Of a stretch of 64,000 nt of DNA, positions 43,930 to 54,786 are shown piece by piece. Source of the stretch: Isoetes taiwanensis. Lineage: Eukaryota; Streptophyta; Lycopodiopsida; Isoetales; Isoetaceae. The stretch covers positions 2,720,557-2,784,556 of the forward strand of contig JAJEKV010000023.1 of the NCBI GenBank assembly GCA_021234155.1, written 5' to 3'. The translations under genes were made by a program, and so were the position numbers. The notes beneath the pieces are model-generated. The model searched no databases and was not told where the DNA came from. It saw nothing but the letters and a program-made list of their open reading frames with translations. Position 1 is the first letter of the stretch. Every line of letters begins with the position of its first letter.

Positions 43930-44660
43930 ACTTGCTCGGATAGCTACTAACTAAGTTTTGGTGGGGCTAATGCTAGCTCCCATGTTTACTTTTCCTCTGC
44001 CTTGGTTGCACCAGCTAATGTTTATAAGCAAATTGAGAAAATCATCAGAAAATTTATTTGGAATGGTAATCACATGTGAACTGGGATACTATCGTGAGGA
44101 AAAAGAAAGAAGGGGGCCTCAGTTGTAAGGATCTCCATAAACAAGCTCAAGCCCTTGCTGGTAAATTTATTTGGAAAGCTCTTACTGGATCATCTAGTGC
44201 TGCCTCTCGTTTTATTAATTATTGGATAAATGCTAGCAAACCTGTTGGCCATCCTTCTATATCTCACATGCTTCTAAATTCAGCCTTCTGTGAGCTCAAA
44301 CTTGCTGCAAATATGTCTCCTTTGATGAGGAACCTTATTAAAGCTTGGAACAATATTTATCCTGCCTTTTCTTATCCCAATGTGTCTGATATTCATTTAA
44401 ACATGCCAATCTTCTGGGCCCCTATCTTTAAGGATCATCCTAACTGTGTGCTGGACATTAAGCACCCTCAAATCTATAAAAAATGGAGATCTTATGCTCT
44501 GAATACCATTGGAGACCTTTGGATTATTCATCCTCATATATACCAATATAAACTCTAGATCTGGAGTCCAGGTTATCCAACACAGACGATAGCAAAAAAT
44601 TATGCTCTAGCCTTGCAAAGCACACTATCCAGATTGGTTTTTTTAATATTACCATCATTC
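43930..44660 (+). pseudogene. L1-like LINE, C-terminal part
   Basis: Begins with NVYKQIEKIIRKFIWNGN in one frame (about 44,017-44,070), then a 160-codon frame (44,076-44,558) with KKKEGGLSCKDLHKQAQALA, the usual PKxxGGLGxxdL block after L1 RT domains, and FWAPIFKDHP. It continues where the L1 fragment at 5.98-7.26 kb stops. It has stops and no 3' tail that I can see. Confidence 0.75.
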
Positions 44661-44688
44661 AATATTTCAATGCTCAAGCAAAGCAGCC

Positions 44689-45300
44689 TTGTTGGATGAG
44701 GCATATAGAACAATAGTATTTGAACACCAACAAGATGGGAAGCCTATATCTAGGGACGTTGCATATCATTTGGTGCATAACCGCAGAGGGCTTCAAGATC
44801 TTGAACTTGGAAGATGCATGCAAAGTTTGATTGTTTATGCTGGTCTTGATTCCGTAGGCATCTTAGCTGACTACCTTATTCATCTATTTGCTTCTGGTAG
44901 GCAGTTGGTTGAAGCAGGTCTAACATTCTGCAAAGTTGCAGAGCTAAATCTATATACATGGAATGCAATCACTTCTGCCTATGCCAAGGAAGAGGATTGG
45001 GCCCTTTAGTTACTGGAAAATATGAGATCCGATAGCATTGTGCCAAATAAATGTACATTCTTGAGCACTTTGAAGGCTTGTACCAAAATGCATTGTATCA
45101 CATATGCCAGGAAACATCATGAGAAGGTCATAAACAACACATTCCAATTTGACATTGCTTTGTATAGTACATTTGTGGTGGAAACCTGGAGGAAGCACGT
45201 TCAATTTTCAAGGCCTTATCAAATCGAGATGTGGTGTTGTGGAATGTCATGATTGCAGCTTATGTCCAGCTCGAAGAAACACAGTTTTGTTTTCTGTATG
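44689..45300 (+). pseudogene. PPR protein remnant
   Basis: Translates as PLS-type pentatricopeptide repeats, RNA-binding helical repeats usually in organelle proteins. LGRCMQSLIVYAGLDSVGIL, LYTWNAITSAYAKEEDWAL, SIVPNKCTFLSTLKACTKM and DVVLWNVMIAAYVQ follow the 35-residue spacing. A TAG at 45,007-45,009 and a frameshift near 45,180 break it, and both ends are missing. No neighbouring E/DYW domain. Probably a captured or decayed fragment. Confidence 0.8.
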
Positions 45301-46199
45301 TCGTTGCTTGCCCCTAATACATGATTAAGATTCATCCAAGGACGTCAACGTTTTTGAACTTTGTCTTCTGCGCAGTCAAGAACATACCTTACAGAAAGAA
45401 GGAAATTCTGCAAAATTGTAGGCAGAGCGTCCAAGTTATAATTCAGTGAAATTTTAGAGGTTTTGTGATTTTGGATGCTTTTGTCTTTTTCAGTAAGATC
45501 ATAATGTGTTGTCAATATCTAAATTTTCTCTTGCACAACAGGAGGCGAACACGACATCCAAAGGTTTCAAAACACGTTGGACTTTCTTCATGATACACAT
45601 GGAAGTTATCAGCCTTTCAGGTTTTCGCACCAATGTATTTACAATAGTCTGATCCCCATAACATGGCCCTTAGTTGGATTGCATACTCAAAGCTATCACA
45701 ACTCTCATGCAGAAGTTCATTGATATGGATAGCACCCTACACATTTGAAAGGCTATATTTATTTCTTAACAAATACATGGTCAGCAATTATTTTTTATTG
45801 CACCACTTCTGCTTGTGCATTGGAAGATAATGCACTTTCAAAAGCATATAACCTATGCATCGTACTTAGAGATGTGGCAATACATGCTCAACGATTATAT
45901 TTGATTGAACCTTTTTTTTGCTTACGTTGGAGGATAATGCACCTTCGAGAACAAAAAAATACAAGGTTACATTAAACTTTAAATCGTGCATATGACTTGA
46001 AGAAATCTCTAAACCAAGTAACCTAAGTGACTTACCATGTCTCCTTTGCACACTTGAGCTATAACATACAAAATAATTCACAAGATTACACATTTATTAA
46101 CATTCGTTCGACATTTAGGATTAGATTAAATCCACCATTTAGCACAAACTTTCTCAAGTGGATTCTACCATTTTGTGTTAGTTTTTTAAATTATATTCG
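45301..46199. other. No recognisable gene
   Basis: AT-rich. TTGGA(A/G)GATAATGCAC(T/C)TTC occurs twice (45,820 and 45,929), a weak duplication. It probably belongs to the Helitron whose end follows. Confidence 0.4.
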
Positions 46200-46234
46200 A
46201 CGAAAAGCCCAGCAACGCTGGGCACTTTTTCTAG
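46200..46234 (+). repeat. Helitron 3' terminus, second copy
   Basis: GAAAAG-CCCAGC-AAC-GCTGGG-CACTTTTT-CTAG followed by T. The hairpin-then-CTAG|T plan is that of Helitrons and matches 24,905-24,941. The left end was not found. Confidence 0.7.
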
Positions 46235-47505
46235 TACCTATATATAGGCATTTGTGATAAAGCTGATCTTGAGACCCACTTGCCAAGTGCCAGGGCATTA
46301 TTGGGGCCACGTGGTCCAATCGCATGGCCAGACCCCAATTTCGAGGCCTTCACCTATTGAGGCTATTCGCCTATTGGGGAGCTTCTCGAGGTAGTTTCGG
46401 GCAGGGCTAGCGTCATTCGAGCTTTGGATCTTGAGTAGAGCTTGCACATATCAGGCGCTACTCCAGAGCCTTTGGTTTTGAGGTAAATCGCCATGTTTTA
46501 GTTTAGTCTTAAGGTGATGTGTCAATCCTAGCTTAACAATAGGAGTTAAGCTAAAAGGCATCTCTGTTTTAATCTTAGATATTTTGGACCACTAACCCTA
46601 AAACGGGATTGACTAAGGAACACTAACCCTTGTATTCCTTAGGTTTAGATGTGATATATTAGAATGTTCTATCATTAGTATGATGTATGACTATAGTATG
46701 ATACTTTGTTTTGCACCTCTTATGTGTGCAAAAAGGGCGGTAGAGACCTAGAAGCCATGCTAATATGATTCTAGTAGCTAGACCTCATTAATTCCCGTTA
46801 TATTTGGCTTGTCCGCCTGATCGTGGGTGAAGGGCCTTGATTGGCTCAGAATAGGGGACTTGTGTGGTTGCAAAGGGATCCATAGTATGCAGGTCTACTG
46901 GGGATCCATATACTGTGGATCCATAGCAAGCTAGGCCTAATACCTTGCCACTGCGAGGGGGCAAGTTATAGGTTTGACCCCTCCTAGGTGATGCGTCACC
47001 TTAGTGAGGTTAGGTCAAGTGAGGTGAGGTTAGGTGACCTCGTCTCTCTAGCTGCTTGTAGTTGGCAACATGCCTCTTCGAAGGAGCAGCCTTCCTGCCT
47101 CATCGAACCAAGGGAGATGAAACCCTGAGTAGCTTCCAGGTTACGTCTCTGGCAGGCTATAATTGAGACCCGAGGCTTTTCGATAGTTTTCGATCTATTT
47201 GCAAAGTATGCACACAGGATGAGCGCATGGAACAAACTATCCTTACCATTGTTCTATGCCAGCCAACTCCATTGTTATGACTTCCATCTGTTGTTATCTT
47301 GAGGTCCAGGTCGTCAGTCATACCATACAGATTTGGAGTTTGTGTTAGGATCTCCATAGTGTACATTGATGTTTATGTCTATGACGATGTTATGATGATG
47401 ATGGTGTCTCATCCTTCGTGGTGAGTATTTATTTGAGTATAGGGTTGATGCTTGTGCTTACATTATGCTTTTGCAGTGAGATCGACCCCCCTGTGTGTTT
47501 TAGAC
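46235..47505. other. Unassigned, promoter-like left edge
   Basis: It begins with CTATATATAGGC and G+C-rich sequence, then AT-rich DNA. Repeated GAGGTTAGGT words near 47,003-47,035. No coding domain was seen. Confidence 0.4.
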
Positions 47506-47583
47506 TAGAATAGAATAAAATAGATCTTTTAACATCCTTGAAGATCAAAAGGCCATGGGACCCATACAATGGGCTAATAGAAC

Positions 47584-47650
47584 CATTACTGCTAGGAATA
47601 AAAAACCCCTGCCTCGAAAGTTATTCAAGAGAAAAAAATTTCCAATAATG
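47584..47650. repeat. Conserved hairpin, locus 5 (LINE-A 3' UTR)
   Basis: Arms CATTACTG and CAATAATG (one mismatch) around GGAATAAAAAACCCC...CGAAAG. The inner stem is weaker than at other loci. Confidence 0.65.
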
Positions 47651-47706
47651 ATGATACTAGACAGTCAGTAATAAATAAATTTATACAAAGGAGCTCATGG
47701 TGACTG

Positions 47707-48033
47707 CTAATGATACAACAATTGAAGACACATATCTAGAACCTCAAGTATGTATAATGCCAAATCATGCACAAATGGTGCTCTGAGAACTTGTGGAAGC
47801 GTGGAATGTAATGCTAATGTCAAATAAGGATTCCTGATCATCTCAGAAGAAGGATATCTCAGAAATATATGGTTTTCATCTTCAACAACATGTAATTGGC
47901 AACATGCACATAATCTCGCCTCTCGCGGCAATTGCAGTCGCGGCCATCTACCTATTTCAATATGTAGCTTGTGAGACCCTGTACAAATCGATGCAATATC
48001 TATAAGCTGTTTCGTGAACAAAGAAGCAAGCAA
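47707..48033 (-). pseudogene. LINE C-terminal Cys/His module
   Basis: A 108-codon frame with LHIEIGRWPRLQLPREARLC, CACCQLHVVEDENHIFL and RYPSSEMIR. This is the same C-x2-C...EDE-x-H block as in LINE-B, but the last Cys is replaced by Tyr-Pro, so the zinc site is probably lost. Confidence 0.75.
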
Positions 48034-48040
48034 ATAAGTT

Positions 48041-48612
48041 GGCAGTCCTCGTGCCTATATGTATGAAAGAGAAAAATGATTCTAGTCATAACCGCATAAG
48101 ATATGCTATATTGAATCTCTCAGCTCTCATTTTGCGTCGGAATGTACTAGCATCTTTCCATTTGTCTGCTCTTTCTGTTATGATCAAACCAAAAGCCATA
48201 ATAATCCATAACCCAATTTGTTTTTTCTACCAGAGATTGACCTAGAAAAGCTCCAGTTTTCCATGATTTCTCTCATGATTCCATCAGTTCCTTACAACAG
48301 ATTTTGAAAATCAAAGAAGATCTCTCTGCCACTGCGCTACTTATTGCCTCGTTGGCTCCTTTAATCGGCATTTTGTGCAAGTAATGGATCCGCTAAAGGA
48401 AAGAATAAAAGGCCATGAACTCTTTTCCTTTTTTTTTTTTTTTTTAATTCTAATTTTTCCCGAATAGCGTAGACTATAACAAAGGCAGTATTAGGGTACC
48501 TTCAGACCATGGGGTTAAGTTAAACTAAATTTTAAAGTAACCAATTGCTTGTTATGATAAATTAAGGTTATTTTTATCAAGTTTTCACACCACTTGTTAT
48601 GTCAATTACTAA
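48041..48612. other. No recognisable gene
   Basis: AT-rich with an 18-base T run near 48,429-48,446. No motif. Confidence 0.45.
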
Positions 48613-48842
48613 CATTTTGGCGAGAGACTCGTCTGGAGGGGGAAAACCGGCCGAAGATAGATAGGCATATCTTTCATCACAGCAGTGTACAAACATTGTG
48701 AAAAAATATCTAAGGTGGAGGGTAGGGTAGTCCACCAATTCAATCTGACTACCCACTAATAATCATAAAGGGAACCTGCCATAGGAACAACCCAGGCCCC
48801 TTAAGACGATATAAAGTAAGAAAGGCAAATAGGAGGCAAGGT

Positions 48843-48917
48843 GCGAAAGTTTATCACCGGGATGAAAAACCCCGCCCTTTCGGGGTTTCGAGGAAAACCC
48901 TAATGATAAGCTTTCGC
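48843..48917. repeat. Conserved hairpin, locus 6
   Basis: Arms GCGAAAGTTTATCA and TGATAAGCTTTCGC (13 of 14, one G-T) around GGGATGAAAAACCCC-GCCCTTTCGGGG-TTTCGAGGAAAACCC. Confidence 0.9.
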
Positions 48918-49387
48918 CCGATGGCTCCCAAAGAAAAGTCCAAGCCGTCAAAGTTGATATCATTGAGGAAAAAGTCGAGGAAACATGAGATGGGGTCGCA
49001 ATTCGGACGATTCATCTCACACTCTATACCCATGACCACCTGAAAACTTAGGAGAAAAGAAAACAAACAGAACGCAATAGACATTAGAAAAGTAACGTAA
49101 CAAAGTCGCCATAGGATGAGATGACCTGAAACAACATAAAAAGAAGCAATTAACTCAAAAAATAGAAGCCATCACGCCGGCTCGGCGAAGCCTCCCAAGG
49201 GGGCTGGTCCATGACAAATCACAATCCTCCAATAAGCGAAGGGGCTGGTCACGCGAGCCACGCGACATAATATCATATCTTAAAATAACATAACCTCTCA
49301 AATACAGAGGGGCTGGTCACGCGAGCCACGCGATATGGAATCACAAATCAAAATGAAAAAAACATGAATATACACAACTTAGGGTGG

Positions 49388-49508
49388 GGAGGGAGGGAAC
49401 TAAGACCCAAAAAACAGCTGTGAGAAGAAGCCGATAATGGAGAGAGAGCCCAACAACGTATATATAGCCTCGTCTCTCCCCAAAATGGTGATCCGACGGT
49501 GTCGAATC
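49388..49508 (-). promoter_or_regulatory. TATA promoter block, copy 1
   Basis: On the minus strand TATATATACG is followed about 30 nt later by GGCTTCTTCTCACAGCTG, a plausible start region. The whole 120-bp block recurs at 50,990-51,106. Confidence 0.6.
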
Positions 49509-49555
49509 GCATGCATTTTGGTGAGAGACTCGTCTGGAGGGGGAAAACCGGCTGA

Positions 49556-50989
49556 TCAAAAGAGAACTTCCATTTCAAAACCTAGGGTGATGAGACAGGG
49601 ATATCAAGTGAATATTGGCACAAAAGGAAGATGATGTAAAACAATAGGTAAGGTGGATCTAAAAAGGAAGAAAAGAAGAGTTAAATACATTAAGGAAAGG
49701 GAATAAAGACAACAATTCATCAAGATTAAAAACGCTAAAAAAGTCAACACTAGGAATATAAGCTCCGAGCAAAACCAAGCTCGGATGTTATAAACATAAT
49801 AGACTATAACAATCTAAGTTTTAAGGCGGCTTCGATAGTAAAATCCAACTAGTATCAACTAGTATAAACCAACAATAGTAAGAAACAATATCTAAATGTG
49901 ATGGTGTCAAGCATATGTGGGTGAAAATATCACGTTACTATAGAAAAAACGTATAAACCAATAAAACACAATATCCTAAGTTGGTAACAAATGTCCATGG
50001 CGCAAAAAAGACAAGGTACATTAGAAAAATATATTCAAAATAATAGAAACAAATGTATTAAAAAAGAAAAGGAAAATAGAAACAAATATACTCGAAAAAG
50101 GAAATAGAAACGAATGTACTTAAAAGAAAATAAACTATGTCAACACATGAATTTGAACCCGTCACCACAAGTTAAAAAGCATTGCATGCTAACCATTATT
50201 ACCCCATAAGCATTAGCTAACAATTTATGTTCTATATATATTATTCGAGTAGCGGAGGATGCAAAGAAGCATGCACATGTCGACAAAGAAGCGGAGCATG
50301 CAAAGAAGCATGCATGCAAAGAAGCATGCGAAAGGGAAAACAGGTAAAGACGAATTCGAGAAAATATAACGGTGGAACAAGCAGGGATTGACGGCAACGG
50401 ATGTGTTTAAGAGGAAGAAGTTTGATGCCAGGAAGCATGCACCAATACAAACGTGGGATACAACGGGGAAAAACATGAAAAAGCATGAAAAAGCAGGCCT
50501 ACAAGCAGTCAGGACATAGCTATAATACAATTACAGAGAAAGAAGGAGATGATGATCTGATCAAAGCATATGAGATAACGAAATTTTGATTTGGGTTTAG
50601 ATTCACAGTGATAAACCTGGTGTCAAATCCAGAGAAAAACATACAACCCTAATTGAACAACAGGATAAAGAATGAAAAGCCCTACAATAACGAATATGAA
50701 GATGCTATGGTGATGCAATCAAAATAGCTATAGAACAAGAAGCAACAAGTGATGCTTGACATAACCGACGGAAGCAGTAGCCCACAATTGCCAACCAAAG
50801 ATTTCTCATGCGAGATAAAAAACATGTTAGAGATAGAAAAAATTAAGAAGCATTACTGAATACCCAGAGAAAAGAATGAACTCAAAAGATTAGGTGCTAC
50901 CACCACACCAAGAGAAGCATCGAGCGCCATAACGAGAAAAGCATACAAGGTAACTAACATGGCAAATCTCCAACGAATAAGAGGAATGT
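49556..50989. other. AT-rich, no gene; GCATGC repeats
   Basis: No coding motif. GCATGCAAAGAA-like units occur four times between 50,255 and 50,335, giving chance Met-Leu-His-rich minus frames that I do not call genes. Confidence 0.45.
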
Positions 50990-51106
50990 AAGGGAGGGAA
51001 CTAAGACCCAAAAAACAGCTGTGAGAAGACGCCGATAATGGAGAAAGAGCCCAACAACGTATATATAGCCTCGTCTCTCCCCAAAATGGCGATCCGACGC
51101 ATGCAT
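50990..51106 (-). promoter_or_regulatory. TATA promoter block, copy 2
   Basis: Nearly identical to 49,388-49,508 (GGGAACTAAGACCC through CGTATATATAGCC to AATGGCGATCCGACG). It is separated from copy 1 by 1.5 kb, which suggests a second, deleted unit of the same repeat family. Confidence 0.6.
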
Positions 51107-51107
51107 T

Positions 51108-51250
51108 ATAAATTCTGTTAAAAAAACTTTCAGACAAATGATTTGTTATATTATCCACTAACATAACAGAATTTGTTAAAAACATTTTCGCACCAAAGTT
51201 TGTTATGATGTTAGTTTTTAACATAACAAAATCTGTTAAAAAGCATTTCA
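51108..51250. repeat. AACATAACA(A/G)AAT(C/T)TGTTAAAAA repeat
   Basis: About three imperfect copies of a 60-65 bp AT-rich unit ending AACATTTC-like. It is next to promoter block copy 2. Confidence 0.6.
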
Positions 51251-51639
51251 CATTGCAAAACAGAAATTCAATATGTTAATGGTCACTGCATGTTCCTCTT
51301 CCTGGCCTATGCTGCTATTTGTATTCGGCTGCCTATCAGCATCTTCTCTGCATTACAAAATGCAGGCGATCAAATAGGCGATCAAATAGACCGTAGCAAG
51401 TTATGAGTCAATCAAATCAAACAGCCAATGATAGTTTTGCTGCCATACAAAGTTTGCTGCAGTCGAAAAGTTACAAAATAAATATATTGTTAAAGAGAAA
51501 AGAACAACTAATAAATAGAAAATACAAAGAAGATATGTTAGCAGCCTTACCAAACTTTAGAGGTTCCAAGTCTATTTTAAGAGTTGAAAATCAAATACTG
51601 TGCAAGGTTTGCTCTTATGCTTGCACCATCATCCGTCGT

Positions 51640-52900
51640 CGTGCTCTCTTGGTTCTCTTCTTCTTCTTCCTCTTCTTCAAGCTCTAGGAGTTCCTTTTCC
51701 ACATCTATATCTCAACTTTCAAACAAGAGGTTATGAAGCACACAACAAGAAAATATGAGCTCAGGTATAAAATTTACATCCATTTCCAATCTTGTCATCA
51801 AGCACTTGAAGTCTTTTTTCATAATCCCAAAGGATTGCTCAATGAAGAGTCTAGCCTGCACATGTATTTCATTGAACAACCTCTCAATAGGTGGCAGATT
51901 TGCAACATCTCCAATGTACAGGGATATGAGCCATAGAGAAGAGACATACCCTTTGTCTCCAACAATGTAATAACCGAGGCTTAGCGCTATTTACCATTAA
52001 TAATCAATGTAGGCTCTTGCAAAATTTGTCCTTCATGTGCTCTAGTTTCCAAACTCGAATTCCTAAGGACCCGTGCGTCATGGGTAGAACACGGATAGCC
52101 AACAAAACATCTCTAAACTTCCTAGAAGTATCACATACAACTGCAATACGATAGCATGTCTTTGTGTCCTATCATAGTAGTCCGGCACCATGAACACCGT
52201 GTGGCCTAATGATCTCAACATGCGTGCAATCAATAGCACCATAGCAGTTTGGTAAGCCACTCACAGCTTTAAATGATGCCTCAATACCTGCAATTTCATC
52301 ACTGTTTGGCCACCTAATCTTATGTTTGAGATGGATATTTATTGCACGACACACTTCTTTAAGAACCATAGAACATGTACTCACCCCAATTCCAAACTTT
52401 TCGATGCTTCCATAAAAGTAGCGACCTTTTGAATAACATGTAGAATGAATCTTTGCTCAACGGATTAACACTTTGATGCTGGCGAGTATCTTGTTTTTTA
52501 ATACTAGGACCCAGCAAATTGCAAATCCAATAGAAAGATGCATCTCTTTCCAGCGAGCATCATCAAAGACCTCCATCACAAACCTATCAAACCATACTGT
52601 GCTTCTAGGCTTCACCCACCAAAGTCTACGGACCAGGTAATTTTATACAATAATAGTTGCATTCCAAATGGCATCTGATCCAGTTGGATAGGGCACTTTC
52701 TTGAAACTAGCAAGCCTAGATATTCTCCTTTAGCGTCGTGAGTGGAATACCAAGCCTGGCGTCATTAATGCAACGTACATCACATTGACTGTTAAAAGTG
52801 CCAAATTGAAAATATCGGCTTCATTCATAACCATTGGCTCATCTTCTATATGCATCTCATCATCCGTATTGCTGTAAGAAAAAAATTAAATTGATAAGCA
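51640..52900 (-). pseudogene. PIF/Harbinger transposase remnant
   Basis: Plant Harbinger DDE nuclease in several frames: RRLWWVKPRSTVWFDR near the N-terminus (about 52,600-52,645), GLPNCYGAIDCTHVEIIRP with the first Asp (about 52,205-52,260), VGDKGYVSSLW with the second Asp (about 51,935-51,968), ARLFIEQSFGIMKKDFKCL with the Glu (about 51,800-51,855), and CCVLHNLLFES at the end. In this family the enzyme cuts and pastes at 3-bp targets with a separate Myb-like partner. No partner gene or terminal inverted repeats were found nearby, and stops interrupt it. Confidence 0.82.
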
Positions 52901-53520
52901 TTTAATGATCACATAAGGAAACCACATAGATTAGGAACTCCTTTGAAAAAAGGTTGCATGCCTATTTTATAAAGGGACAAAAGAATCCAATGACTTCTAT
53001 GCTAAAACCATTTCAGCTCTATCAGCGACGCATATGCATAGTTGTTGAGCATAGTTGGCCATACCCTGTGCATGCCTTAAGGCTGCAAGACAGTCCCATG
53101 GAAACATAGGGCCAGCTACTGATATTTAACATTTCTCATGAACTTGCAGCTTCATCCCTGGTGCATACATCAGTATACATGAAATTTCGCAACATAAGAG
53201 GATACAAAAAGGGTCTGCTTGTCTTCTCCACTGGAAAACTGGCCAAAACTGCATGGCTACAGATAAAAGTGTGATTGTCACATACCTTCACAATTTTGTA
53301 AATCTCATCTTGATAATGAATGGTGCTTTTACTCCGCACTTGCATCCTCAAGCTAGTACAATAATTAAAGCAGTGTCTAAGACCTTGATTAACTGAAGAA
53401 GACATTAGTTTTTTGATAATCCATAAGTCATTTTTCACTTGGCCAGCAATATTCACTTTTCACTTTCCATAAGTCACTTTGTTGCAAAACTAAATGAGCA
53501 TATAATGCATATATACAAAA
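52901..53520. other. No recognisable gene
   Basis: AT-rich, short frames only. Confidence 0.45.
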
Positions 53521-53678
53521 GTAAGCTTGTGCATTGTACTGATTTGCTAGCATGAACATGTTGGTAGATGACATTTCAGTGAATGAACAGGTGAACGAAG
53601 TAAGCTTGTGCATTGTACTGATTTGCTAGCATGAACATGTTGGTAGATGGCATTTCAGTGAATGAACAGGTGAACGCT
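53521..53678 (+). repeat. 79-bp tandem duplication
   Basis: GTAAGCTTGTGCATTGTACT...GAACAGGTGAACG is present twice in tandem with a single-base difference (GATGACATT / GATGGCATT). Confidence 0.9.
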
Positions 53679-54519
53679 ACTGCATGGTGTCACTAAAACA
53701 TGCTTATTCCCGTTGTTCACAACATCAAAGAAGCTCGTGCTTTGCAATCATCCCTTTATTATTCGGGGAAATCAATTCGATTCGGAAAAAAAAGCATCTA
53801 CAGCAAGATCAACAGACCCAAAGAAAAGAGCAAATTCTTGTGATGTGCTCAAGAGTCTCATAGACCTACAATGAAGTTAAGAGGATTCTCTGAAGCCTGT
53901 ACAAGGAATGACCTCCACTAGCATGGTTGGAAGGTAGCATCGCTAAAGTAAGATCAATAGAGGCTCTACCAGCCTTTGCTAATTTTGCCTTCACTAAGAT
54001 GCTACATGAGAAGACATTCAGAAAAGAATAAATGTTGCCCATAGCACCACTCGTAGACTTGCAATGAACTTGGAGAGGACGCTCTATTTCAACATGCAAC
54101 TCAAACTGATACAATTGCAAACTCAAAGGACCTGATATAACTGCAAACTCAAAGGACCTTTGGAACATAAAATATATTTTCAGTTTTAAGCATACGATTA
54201 ACAAAGAACCATTATCTGTTTCCTAGCATATGTTCTCTCCAACTTCTATCCAAGCGTATGGTATGCAAGAGTTTGTAAGGTATTAGGGACTAAGTGCAAG
54301 AATAACACTTGAACTTGCCAAAGCCTCATTAATCAGGATTTTCAGAACTTTCTGAATATTTTTATACAGCTTGCTTCCCTCACTAGTGTTCTGTGTGTTG
54401 TAGTAGATCACACCATTCTCATCGTTTTCTGATTTGTGTGCACATAACAGAAGCAACCCAACGTAGAAATTATTTGCCATCGAATTGGATATGTATGACA
54501 ATCTGATCTAATGGGTTTA
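53679..54519. other. No recognisable gene
   Basis: AT-rich. ATA(C/T)AA(T/C)TGCAAACTCAAAGG is duplicated at 54,110-54,160. No coding motif. Confidence 0.45.
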
Positions 54520-54786
54520 AATAGAATAGAATAGAATAGAATATACATTAACGTCCCTCAGGCCGTGAGGCCCCCGGACTTATGTAGCATCCTGCGAGCT
54601 CCCATAGGGTGCTTCCAGCAAACAGACGCATAGGTTTTATGTAGCCATCTAGCGGGCTTCACTTGTTCTTTATATATTACCCGCATCGTGCTTATAGCTG
54701 GCTTCTTGGCCATACACAAATGCATCGTTATAAACAATTTTGAACTGTACTTTTTGGGCTACTCTGATCCGCCTCATACGTGCTTT

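Larger units (their letters stand above)
47506..48040 (-). mobile_element. LINE-A copy 3, 3' end
   Basis: Tail of TAGAA-type units (47,506-47,523), GGGACCCATAC, the conserved hairpin, then coding sequence in the minus direction. Same order as copy 2. 5'-truncated. Confidence 0.7.
48613..49555 (-). mobile_element. Hairpin-bearing promoter repeat, copy 2
   Basis: Bounded by 42-bp direct repeats (48,613-48,654 and 49,514-49,555; CATTTTGG(C/T)GAGAGACTCG...). On the minus strand: inverted CTCTCACCAAAATG / CATTTTGGGGAGAG, TATA box TATATATACG (about 49,458-49,467), leader, two GGGGCTGGTCACGCGAGCC blocks (plus strand, 49,239 and 49,306), TTTTCAG|GT splice-like site near 49,042, then the conserved hairpin. 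Layout matches copy 1 at 25 kb though sequence is diverged. Confidence 0.5.

Noticed and set aside
48613-49555. Hammerhead ribozyme (retrozyme) in the 42-bp direct repeats
   Set aside because: A GACGAGTC-like word suggested it, but the CTGATGA core is not matched and no GAAA box follows at the right place.
50225-50530. Met/Leu/His-rich minus-strand frames as a small protein
   Set aside because: They arise from GCATGCAAAGAA repeats and lack any domain or upstream signal.
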